A program made the position numbers and the translations under genes. Shown piece by piece: positions 58,115 to 62,955 of a stretch of DNA of 62,955 nucleotides (positions are counted from its first letter, which is position 1; each line of letters starts with the position of its first letter). The stretch is from Burkholderiaceae bacterium. GTDB lineage: Bacteria; Pseudomonadota; Gammaproteobacteria; Burkholderiales; Burkholderiaceae_C. The notes beneath the pieces were generated by a model that saw nothing but the letters and a program-made list of their open reading frames with translations, did not search any database and was not told where the DNA came from. The stretch spans positions 1 to 62,955 of the forward strand of contig JAIESX010000042.1 of NCBI GenBank assembly GCA_019745555.1. The letters run 5' to 3'.

Positions 58115-58189
58115 GCATACAACGTGCATGCACTCCTTGCATTCACGTTGAGGGCATTCTAGACTTCACTCCGCATTCAATGTGAATGC
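58115..58189. promoter_or_regulatory. Three palindromic operator sites between phage repressor and early genes
   Basis: Sites share the pattern GCATnCA-N3-TGnATGC. Site 1 is GCATACA-ACG-TGCATGC (58115-58131), site 2 GCATTCA-CGT-TGAGGGC (58139-58155, weaker second arm) and site 3 GCATTCA-ATG-TGAATGC (58173-58189, perfect). Centres are at 58123, 58147 and 58181. Site 2 overlaps the predicted rightward -35 box. Confidence 0.65.
58137..58165 (+). promoter_or_regulatory. Predicted rightward phage promoter
   Basis: TTGCAT (58137-58142), a 17-bp spacer and TAGACT (58160-58165). Spacing is ideal and the -35 lies within operator site 2, as expected for a repressible promoter driving the structural genes. 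Confidence 0.5.
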
Positions 58190-58206
58190 ACTTCATGGAG
58201 CTACCT

Positions 58207-58491
58207 ATGCAAGTCAACCCTCCTTACGGAGTCTCCCCGGGATGTAACGGGGCTACCTTGTCGGTAGCTCGTCAGGGTGCCCCCGGCCCGGGGGTCTCCA
58301 CCTCCAACCTCGATCTCTCGCGCCGTCGCGTCGTGAAACGCGGCAGTGTCGTTTCTTACCACGGCCTCCGCTGCAAGGTTGACCGTGTTCGCCTCGGGTT
58401 CTTCTGGGGTCAGACGCTCGATGTGTCGGGCCGTCCAGTACCTAAGGCCACTCTGGCGGGTGCCTGCCATGAGGTTCAGGTTGTTGCATGA
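58207..58491 (+). CDS. Hypothetical inovirus protein, first rightward gene
   Basis: A 94-residue protein I do not recognise. It has an N-terminal Gly/Pro-rich part (MQVNPPYGVSPGCNGATLSV), then LSRRRVVKRGSVVSYHGLRC and VDRVRLGFFWGQTLDVSGRP, a basic, beta-rich segment that could bind nucleic acid. No signal peptide or membrane segment. The start at 58207 has a GGAG site; ATGs at 58186 and 58195 are less well placed. It lies between the operators and the ssDNA-binding gene, where the replication initiator usually sits, but it is far too short to be Rep. Confidence 0.65.
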   Translation: MQVNPPYGVSPGCNGATLSVARQGAPGPGVSTSNLDLSRRRVVKRGSVVSYHGLRCKVDRVRLGFFWGQTLDVSGRPVPKATLAGACHEVQVVA

Positions 58492-58522
58492 GTCCAGCCT
58501 GTAGCGCTCTCCTCGTGCGCTA

Positions 58523-58548
58523 TGGGGTGCGCTCCTGCACCGTCAACC
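58523..58548 (+). repeat. Phage 26-nt hairpin element, copy 1 (upstream of ssDNA-binding gene)
   Basis: TGGGGTGC-GCTCCT-GCACCGTCAACC: GGTGC/GCACC stem with a 6-nt loop. The stem and the following GTCAACC are identical in copy 2 at 58911-58936, and only the loop differs. It ends 16 bp before the ssDNA-binding gene ATG. Confidence 0.8.
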
Positions 58549-58564
58549 ACTGAGAAAGTGAACC

Positions 58565-58867
58565 ATGCAAGCTGTCCTCCAAATCCTCAAAGTTAATGAG
58601 CTCAAGTCTGGTGTTTCGAAGAAGACCGGCAACCCTTACGAGTTGCAGGACGCTGAGTGCGTCCTCCTCGATGACAAGGGCATGCCCTCGCAGATAGGCG
58701 TCCTCAGCATCCCCAAAGAACTGCGTGGCAAGGTCGAGCCCGGCGTCTACACCGGCAATTTCGCTCTCCGTCCTGATCTCCAGACCCGTCGCATTGAGGC
58801 TGTCTTGACCGGCCTCAACGCTGTTCCTGTGCGCTCTCAGGTTCCTCAGGTCAGGTCTCCTTCGTGA
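58565..58867 (+). CDS. Phage single-stranded DNA-binding protein (pV-like)
   Basis: A 100-residue protein resembling inovirus gene V proteins: VLQILKVNELKSGVSKKTGN, PYELQDAECVLLDDKG, VLSIPKELRGKVEPGVYTGN. pV coats newly made single-stranded genomes, stops their conversion to double strands and also represses translation of some phage mRNAs. It is preceded by hairpin element copy 1 and a GAGAAAG ribosome site, and followed by copy 2. Confidence 0.85.
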   Translation: MQAVLQILKVNELKSGVSKKTGNPYELQDAECVLLDDKGMPSQIGVLSIPKELRGKVEPGVYTGNFALRPDLQTRRIEAVLTGLNAVPVRSQVPQVRSPS

Positions 58868-58910
58868 TTTCAGCCTGCACAGCGCCAGCGTTGTGAAACG
58901 TCGTGCTGTG

Positions 58911-58936
58911 TGGGGTGCAATTCCGCACCGTCAACC
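58911..58936 (+). repeat. Phage 26-nt hairpin element, copy 2 (upstream of coat gene)
   Basis: TGGGGTGC-AATTCC-GCACCGTCAACC, identical to copy 1 except in the 6-nt loop. It ends 13 bp before the coat gene ATG, with the GGAG ribosome site just after. Both gaps also begin with CAGCCTG. Confidence 0.8.
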
Positions 58937-58949
58937 TACGGAGTAATCC

Positions 58950-59159
58950 ATGTTCAAGAAAGTGCAAACCCTTTTCCTCGCCTTCATCGGTCTGATGCTG
59001 GGCTTCATGTCCTCTGCCCATGCTGCCCTGAGCACTGAGGTCACGACCGCCATCACCACGGCCCAGACCGATTTGCTGGCCCTCTATGCGGCTCTGACCG
59101 CTGCCGGTGTGGTCATCTGGGTTGGTCGCCTGATCTATCGCAAGTTCGTTGTGCGCTGA
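58950..59159 (+). CDS. Inovirus major coat protein (pVIII-like)
   Basis: A 69-residue precursor. The signal peptide MFKKVQTLFLAFIGLMLGFM-SSAHA (1-25) ends at a classic signal peptidase site. The mature 44-residue protein has an acidic or polar N-terminus (ALSTEVTTAITTAQTD), a membrane helix (LLALYAALTAAGVVIWVGRL) and a basic C-terminus (IYRKFVVR) that would line the DNA inside the filament. All of these match filamentous phage coat proteins. Confidence 0.9.
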   Translation: MFKKVQTLFLAFIGLMLGFMSSAHAALSTEVTTAITTAQTDLLALYAALTAAGVVIWVGRLIYRKFVVR

Positions 59160-59164
59160 TCGGC

Positions 59165-59500
59165 ATGGGCGCTCTGTTCAAGGGCGTCTGTTACCCGACC
59201 CTGGCTGAGGCGCAGACGCAAGCTTGCTCCTCGGCCTTTTTCTCTTTCGGGTCTGGTACTGACGTTTACACCTCGCAATGCGTGGGCCTTTCGAGTGGAG
59301 CCATGCAAATGCAGCGCCTCACGAACGGTGCGCTGACGACCAGCTACACGCAAGCCTTGCCCACCCTCCCCGACTGCTCTTATGACGGCGGTATCGACAT
59401 GGCTCTGGAATTCTTCGGTGTTGCGTTGACTCTGCTCATCGTCGCCTGGTGCGCTCGAAAGTTGGCCTCCATGTTCTGGAAAAACTATGATCCGCTATGA
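59165..59500 (+). CDS. Inovirus minor structural protein, single membrane span
   Basis: A 111-residue protein with paired cysteines in its N-terminal part (GVCYPTLAEAQTQACSSAFF, TSQCVGLSS, LPDCSYDGG), then a membrane segment near the C-terminus (ALEFFGVALTLLIVAWCA) and a basic end. It has no cleavable signal. The position between pVIII and pIII suits a pVII/pIX-type end-cap protein, although it is longer than those. It begins 5 bp after the coat gene and overlaps the pIII-like gene by 14 bp. Confidence 0.7.
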   Translation: MGALFKGVCYPTLAEAQTQACSSAFFSFGSGTDVYTSQCVGLSSGAMQMQRLTNGALTTSYTQALPTLPDCSYDGGIDMALEFFGVALTLLIVAWCARKLASMFWKNYDPL

Positions 59501-60818
59501 ACTACGCAGACTACTCACTCGTGCAGCAGCTTTGGCTGTGTGCTGTTTTTCTCTTGGCCTTGTCCACACTCCGGTAAGCGCTGCGTGGACACACGCGCAA
59601 GGCTCTAACGGTTGGACCATCGACTGGGATGGTGGCCGAATGCAACAAAACGCGCAGTGGATGCCTGCGACCACCACCAATGCTGCTGGCGGTGCAAGCT
59701 GGGCCGTCTCTGGCGGTAACCTCGTAGGGTCTGGTATTGGCCGGATCAACAATGGTCCGGGCTATATCGACGTTCAGGCGAAGGTCATCCCCACGAAGCC
59801 CACCGTAGCTGGTGCACTGGCAAAGGCGATGCGCAAGGTGGGCCCACTTGCTACGGGCATGGCTCTGGTCGACTTGGCTAAGGACCTTGGTTACGCCATC
59901 TCGGGTTCTGGTGACAGTATTGATTTTCAGAAAGCAGACCCTGCCGTCTGCACGGTCGCCCCTTGCTATGCGTGGCAGGGCACTTGGTCGGGTGCTGGGA
60001 CCTATAGCACTCAGATGGCTATGTGTAACGCCTATTCTGTGTGGTCAAAGGCCACTGCTCCTACTGGTGGCGCGTATTTCACTGCCACGGGCGTTCACTT
60101 AACTGACTCGTGTAGGGGTGGCTTGTATCGCAAGTCCGACAACTCCTATATCCAGGATTCCATCGCCACTGCCATTTCTACGCGGATCAGTGCTGCACCT
60201 CAGCCCGCTGCATACCTCCCAAGTTCAGAGCAGGAGTTCATTGATTCAATCGCGTTGGCCAGTGGTTGGCCCACATCTTCGAATTTCCCTAAAGCTGTTG
60301 TTGAGGCCATTGATTCGGGTGAGTTGATCCCTGGTCCTGTCACCGTCACCGGCCCGTCAACCTCGCAAGGCTCGAAGATCACCACCACTGATTCAAGCGG
60401 CAACGTCACCGAGAAGCAGACGGTCTACAACTACAACTATTCGGACAACCGCGTCACCTTCAACACGTCGACCGTGACCAAGGTCAACAACGTGGTTCAG
60501 TCCACCGAGGTTAAGGAAAATGAGAAGCCAAAAGACGACTGCGAGGGCAGTAACGACGTGCGATGCGCTGACCTCGATACGCCTGAGACCGAGGTTCCGA
60601 AGTCCACAAAGAACCTGACCTATGCACCTGAGGATTTGGGCCTCGGTGGTGGCTCCTGTCCTGCGCCTATACCCGTGAACACATCGCGCGGTAACTGGTC
60701 AATAGACCTTGCGCCATACTGCTCGGCTGTCACCACTTACGTGCGCCCCATGGTCATCCTCGTGGCCATGTTCCTTGCGTATCTGATCATGACCGGCAAC
60801 AAGCCATCGGGGGACTGA
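59487..60818 (+). CDS. Inovirus adsorption protein (pIII-like, TspB-type)
   Basis: A 443-residue exported protein: signal peptide (LLTRAAALAVCCFSLGLVHT, cleaved near VSAAW), a long Gly/Ser/Thr-rich ectodomain with several Cys pairs (CTVAPCYAW, CEGSNDVRC), a repeat-like DNRVTFNTSTVTKVNNVVQS, and a C-terminal anchor (RPMVILVAMFLAYLIM). This matches pIII, which caps the filament and binds the receptor pilus; Burkholderiales versions are often labelled TspB. The ectodomain is the part that sets host range. It overlaps the gene before it and is followed closely by the pVI-like gene. Confidence 0.82.
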   Translation: MIRYELRRLLTRAAALAVCCFSLGLVHTPVSAAWTHAQGSNGWTIDWDGGRMQQNAQWMPATTTNAAGGASWAVSGGNLVGSGIGRINNGPGYIDVQAKVIPTKPTVAGALAKAMRKVGPLATGMALVDLAKDLGYAISGSGDSIDFQKADPAVCTVAPCYAWQGTWSGAGTYSTQMAMCNAYSVWSKATAPTGGAYFTATGVHLTDSCRGGLYRKSDNSYIQDSIATAISTRISAAPQPAAYLPSSEQEFIDSIALASGWPTSSNFPKAVVEAIDSGELIPGPVTVTGPSTSQGSKITTTDSSGNVTEKQTVYNYNYSDNRVTFNTSTVTKVNNVVQSTEVKENEKPKDDCEGSNDVRCADLDTPETEVPKSTKNLTYAPEDLGLGGGSCPAPIPVNTSRGNWSIDLAPYCSAVTTYVRPMVILVAMFLAYLIMTGNKPSGD

Positions 60819-60819
60819 T

Positions 60820-61104
60820 ATGGGCCTCGGTACATGGCTTGCGGGCCTTATGTCTACCCTCACGGCGCGTGTGCTTCTCGCCCTGGGGTTTCAGGTCGTC
60901 ACGATCACCGGTACGACCGTCGCATTCGCTGCGGCTAAGTCTATGTTTATGGCCCAGCTCGGCGCTGTTCCTGCGGCAGGTCTCCAGATGGCTCTGCTTG
61001 CTGGTGCTGGCACGGCCATCGGCATCATCTTCGGCGCTATCGCCTTTCGCATTGCTCTTTGGCAGATTCAAAACAGCGTGCGCATCTTGGGGGTGAATAC
61101 GTAA
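60820..61104 (+). CDS. Inovirus pVI-like minor coat protein (DUF2523)
   Basis: A 94-residue very hydrophobic protein with three membrane segments (LMSTLTARVLLALGFQVVTI, AAGLQMALLAGAGTAIGIIF and the following IAFRIALWQI). This is the DUF2523/pVI pattern: pVI sits at the pIII end of the filament and helps release it. It starts 1 bp after the pIII-like stop with a GGGGGA site, and its stop overlaps the zot ATG (TAATG). Confidence 0.85.
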   Translation: MGLGTWLAGLMSTLTARVLLALGFQVVTITGTTVAFAAAKSMFMAQLGAVPAAGLQMALLAGAGTAIGIIFGAIAFRIALWQIQNSVRILGVNT

Positions 61105-62126
61105 TGTTGACGCTCATCACTGGCACCCCTGGTGCTGCCAAAACGCTCTATGCCGTCTCTGAGATCGCGGCGGCTGTCCCCGGCTCCACCGTCGAGAAAC
61201 GGGGCGTTCCCATCCCTCGTCGTCTGTTCTCAAATATCAAGGATCTGCGCCTTGAGCATACTCACATAGACGGCGATGACCTCAACAAGTGGCAAACGTG
61301 GGTCAAGCCCGGTGACGTCATCGTGTTCGATGAGGTGCAGGAAGTTTGGCGGCCGCGTGGCCTTGGCATCAAGGTCCCCGAGTGCATTGCCGCGCTTGAG
61401 ACGCACCGCCACATGGGCGTGGACATCATCCTGATCACTCAGCATCCCATGCTGGTTGATCCGAACATTCGGCGGCTCGTGAATCAGCATTTGCACCTGC
61501 GCCGTCTGCCCTTCCGGTCCTCGTGGCTGTACGAATGGGACCACTGCGCGAATCCCGGGCAGGTCCGCACCTGCATTCAGTCCAAGGTCTGGTTTCACAA
61601 AACACGCGCTTATGACCTCTACACCTCTGCACAACTTCACACAAAGCCTGTCACTCGTATTCCTCGTATTGCTTACGTTGGCCTGCTGGCTTTGGGTGGG
61701 TTGGCCTACATGGCGCCGGTTGCATATAACCGCGTCACTGGCTCCCTCGGTGCCTCCTCCCCTGCCAAGCCTGTGCCGGTCGCAAGTTCTCCTTTTGTGC
61801 CCTCGTCGCCTGCGCTCCCTGTACCCGAGGCTTCCGAGTCGATAGAAACGCCTGCGGGGTCGTCCTTGGCCAAGCCTGAGCCTGTTTTCGCTGGTTGTCT
61901 GGCTACCCGGTCGGGTGCGTGCTCGTGCTTTGACGTTACGGGCCGCAAGGTGGATCAGGACCCCGAGGTGTGCACGGCGTTCGATAGACCTCCCCCGATG
62001 GCCTCTGAGGACCTTCCTGAGCCTGTGCCTGTCCGGGTCTTTGATCCAGATGAGGCCGATGTTTTCGATTTCTTGGGGCGTTTAAAACGCAAGGGACAGG
62101 CAAGCGTCACGGACGGCCTTAGCTAG
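61104..62126 (+). CDS. zot: Inovirus assembly ATPase Zot/pI
   Basis: A 340-residue inner-membrane ATPase that drives filament assembly and export. Walker A is TGTPGAAKTL (7-14) and Walker B DVIVFDEVQ (71-79), with the family HRHMGVDIILITQHP. One membrane span lies at about 188-208 (IAYVGLLALGGLAYMAPVAY), followed by a periplasmic Pro/Ser-rich tail with Cys pairs (CLATRSGACSCFD) that would contact a secretin. No pIV-like secretin gene is seen, so a host secretin is probably used. The start at 61104 overlaps the pVI-like stop. Confidence 0.9.
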   Translation: MLTLITGTPGAAKTLYAVSEIAAAVPGSTVEKRGVPIPRRLFSNIKDLRLEHTHIDGDDLNKWQTWVKPGDVIVFDEVQEVWRPRGLGIKVPECIAALETHRHMGVDIILITQHPMLVDPNIRRLVNQHLHLRRLPFRSSWLYEWDHCANPGQVRTCIQSKVWFHKTRAYDLYTSAQLHTKPVTRIPRIAYVGLLALGGLAYMAPVAYNRVTGSLGASSPAKPVPVASSPFVPSSPALPVPEASESIETPAGSSLAKPEPVFAGCLATRSGACSCFDVTGRKVDQDPEVCTAFDRPPPMASEDLPEPVPVRVFDPDEADVFDFLGRLKRKGQASVTDGLS

Positions 62127-62315
62127 CGCCATGGCTCTGCGCTTCATCGCTGTGAACCACGCCGGCACTGTCTCCTTGACCCGCGCTGCTGTGGGTTCAC
62201 AGACCCATGCAACCACTGCCCTGAGGCTCAGTCCTACTCGGTCGCTCTCCTGCCGTGTCAGCGGTGAGGCTGCGGCGATGACCAGGTCAAGTTCGAGTTG
62301 CGCGGTGGTTTGCAT
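62082..62315 (-). CDS. Possible small phage protein antisense to the zot 3' end
   Basis: A 77-residue reading frame (MQTTAQLELDLVIAAASPLT..., ending VRDACLSLAF) with a GAGGG ribosome site 9 nt before its ATG. It looks like two amphipathic helices with normal composition. It overlaps the last 45 bp of zot on the other strand. It could be a second leftward regulatory gene in the intergenic region, but no family is recognised, so it remains uncertain. Confidence 0.4.
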   Translation of the reverse strand: MQTTAQLELDLVIAAASPLTRQESDRVGLSLRAVVAWVCEPTAARVKETVPAWFTAMKRRAMALAKAVRDACLSLAF

Positions 62316-62347
62316 AAAAGTTGCCCTCTCGCTTGGCTCCTGTCGCT

Positions 62348-62368
62348 CCCCTTTCCTAGGGAAAGGGG
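62348..62368. repeat. Phage intergenic hairpin A
   Basis: A perfect 9-bp stem CCCCTTTCC / GGAAAGGGG with a 3-nt loop (TAG), the first of four hairpins after zot. It may end the structural-gene mRNA or form part of the replication and packaging region. Confidence 0.75.
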
Positions 62369-62397
62369 CGGGGGGGATAGGGATCGCCCAGCAAGGG

Positions 62398-62493
62398 AAA
62401 AGGGCCTTTGCGGCCCTGTCTTTCGCCCCCCCCAAGTCCCCCGTCATGCCTGATCGGGGCGCTTGGGGGGGGCGTGGCCGCAAAGGCACTTTT
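62398..62493. repeat. Phage intergenic hairpin B, long two-part inverted repeat
   Basis: Outer arms AAAAGGGCCTTTGCGGCC (62398-62415) and GGCCGCAAAGGCACTTTT (62476-62493) match at 17 of 18 positions. Inner arms CGCCCCCCCCAAG (62424-62436) and CTTGGGGGGGGCG (62462-62474) match perfectly, and CCCC/GGGG (62438-62441, 62456-62459) continue inward. An 8-nt bulge (CTGTCTTT) lies on the left. A hairpin this long in single-stranded phage DNA is typical of packaging signals or complementary-strand origins. Confidence 0.8.
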
Positions 62494-62624
62494 CCACCCC
62501 GTAGCCGCGCAGCAGCAAGGCACGTGACACAAAGCTTGCGACTGGCGCGGGTCTTGTCGCGGAGTGGCGGGAACGTAGTCCGAGGTCTATGGACGCCGGG
62601 GAGTTCTTGCCCCAGTCCTGGATT

Positions 62625-62672
62625 GGCGGTGAGGCCGCGAGGGCGCCCGTCAGGGCGCCCGGGCCTCCCGCC
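62625..62672. repeat. Phage intergenic hairpin C
   Basis: Nested stem GGCGG-T-GAGGCC (62625-62636) with GGCCTC-CCGCC (62662-62672), then a perfect 8-bp GGGCGCCC/GGGCGCCC (62641-62648 with 62653-62660) closing a GTCA loop, followed by TAAATTTATC. It is probably an origin or packaging structure. Confidence 0.75.
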
Positions 62673-62716
62673 TAAATTTATCTCTATGACACTTTAAAAC
62701 ACGTACCCAAAAGAAA

Positions 62717-62747
62717 GCCCCGGCAAGGTCTGATCACCTCCCGGGGC
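62717..62747 (-). terminator. Phage intergenic hairpin D, leftward terminator-like
   Basis: Stem GCCCCGG/CCGGGGC (62717-62723 with 62741-62747) and an inner AGGT/ACCT. Read leftward it is followed by TTTCTTTT, the form of an intrinsic terminator that would block transcription entering from the right. Confidence 0.55.
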
Positions 62748-62775
62748 ATGACGGACCTAAAGCAAAGGACGATCC

Positions 62776-62904
62776 GTGTTTCGTATTATGGATGGCTTGG
62801 GGCGGCCTAGCAATCACCCTGCTTTTGAGTTGGCCTCGGCCACGGCCTTTATTGGTGAGTCTGCTGACTGCTTCCGCGTTAAGGAACGTCTGAACAAGTC
62901 GTAA
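62776..62904 (+). CDS. Possible 42-residue phage protein
   Basis: A small open frame from a GTG at 62776 (or ATG at 62788) to TAA at 62904, reading MFRIMDGLGRPSNHPAFELA and ending VKERLNKS. An AAAGGA ribosome site lies 6 nt before the GTG. It is rightward, after the intergenic hairpins, so it would be the first gene of the next phage transcript. No family is recognised. It could also be a leader peptide before a replication gene beyond the edge. Confidence 0.4.
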   Translation: MFRIMDGLGRPSNHPAFELASATAFIGESADCFRVKERLNKS

Positions 62905-62955
62905 AACTGTTGCCCGAGCGCTGGCTTTCATGAGGAGCACGACGCGCAGCCGTTC

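Larger units (their letters stand above)
62316..62775. other. Phage intergenic region (candidate origin and packaging region)
   Basis: A stretch of 460 bases without a convincing gene. It holds hairpins A-D, homopolymer runs of C and G, and the AT-rich segment TAAATTTATC-TCTATGACAC (62673-62692) that may contain a rightward promoter. Longer open frames crossing it have biased, low-complexity translations and are not credible genes. In filamentous phages such a region after gene I holds both DNA-strand origins and the packaging signal. Confidence 0.7.
57811..62955. mobile_element. Inovirus (filamentous phage) prophage, right end outside the window
   Basis: From just upstream of nadK to the window edge the DNA has lower G+C, with many GCT/TCT/GTT codons unlike the chromosome. 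It carries an inovirus gene set in canonical order: ssDNA-binding protein, major coat, small minor coat protein, pIII-like adsorption protein, pVI-like DUF2523 and Zot/pI, then a hairpin-rich intergenic region. A repressor-like gene points the other way at the left end. No integrase, transposase or Rep is visible, so it may use host XerCD or have a right-end integrase outside the window. The left boundary is placed between nadK and the repressor by gene content, not by a defined att repeat. Confidence 0.92.

Noticed and set aside
62131..62697. 188-codon rightward frame across the phage intergenic region
   Set aside because: It runs through all of hairpins A, B and C and homopolymer tracts, has biased Ser/Arg/Gly-rich composition and no family resemblance.
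62734..62940. 68-codon leftward frame at the window edge
   Set aside because: It ends inside hairpin D and overlaps the better supported 42-codon rightward frame with a good ribosome site.

Overview
The window is high-G+C DNA with dense, often overlapping genes. The gene order (hemA-prfA, ubiE-ubiJ-ubiB, DUF502-aspS-nudB, lolB-ispE-tRNA-Gln-prs-rplY-pth, nadK-recN-rapZ) fits a betaproteobacterium of the Burkholderiales, most likely Comamonadaceae. No rRNA, CRISPR array or transposase was seen. About 92% of the window is ordinary chromosome. The last 5 kb is a filamentous-phage (inovirus) prophage with visibly lower G+C that runs off the right edge.

Layout. 1-4 kb: prfA (cut by the left edge), hemA, a small membrane protein, and two paralogous outer-membrane beta-barrels. 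4-9 kb: a leftward ugpB-A-E-C-Q operon for glycerol-3-phosphate/glycerophosphodiester import and cleavage, with a perfect hairpin between ugpB and ugpA. 9-24.3 kb, all rightward: a 1297-residue FAD/Fe-S oxidoreductase, a DUF971 protein, ubiquinone genes (ubiE, ubiJ-like, ubiB) with a Tim44-like gene among them, a sodium:solute symporter, an FmdB zinc ribbon, DUF502, aspS, nudB, an endonuclease/exonuclease/phosphatase and a ClsB-type cardiolipin synthase. 24.4-25.6 kb: folE coupled to a BLUF blue-light receptor. A 144-bp palindrome separates these from a leftward block holding a FlhG-like ATPase, a GGDEF cyclase, a ThiF/MoeB enzyme, an S41 protease and gpmA. 30.8-33 kb: rhodanese, grxC, secB, gpsA.

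33-40.7 kb is a cyanophycin locus. Two coupled cyanophycin synthetase genes run leftward. A divergent ABC exporter with an extra N-terminal domain, followed by a DUF1854 gene, runs rightward. The two synthetases look complementary: the upstream one keeps an HxxEH motif in its N domain but has lost the P-loop of its Mur-ligase-like domain and much of its C-terminus; the downstream one has the intact P-loop but has lost the second histidine of the N-domain motif. This is the most interesting chromosomal system here.

40.7-57.8 kb is housekeeping: nadC, nadA, coaD, a histidine phosphatase, a ferredoxin, pth, rplY, prs, tRNA-Gln(TTG), ispE, lolB, a TPR protein, mutM, a dynamin-like GTPase, mutY, rapZ, recN, nadK.

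57.8 kb to the end is the inovirus: a leftward repressor-like gene that abuts nadK by 15 bp, a promoter with three palindromic operators, a small unknown gene, ssDNA-binding protein, major coat protein, minor coat proteins, a pIII-like adsorption protein, a pVI-like protein, Zot/pI, and an intergenic region with four hairpins. No replication initiator is visible; it may lie just past the right edge. Two near-identical 26-nt hairpin elements precede the ssDNA-binding and coat genes. All assignments come from reading the sequence and from family knowledge; no database search was run.
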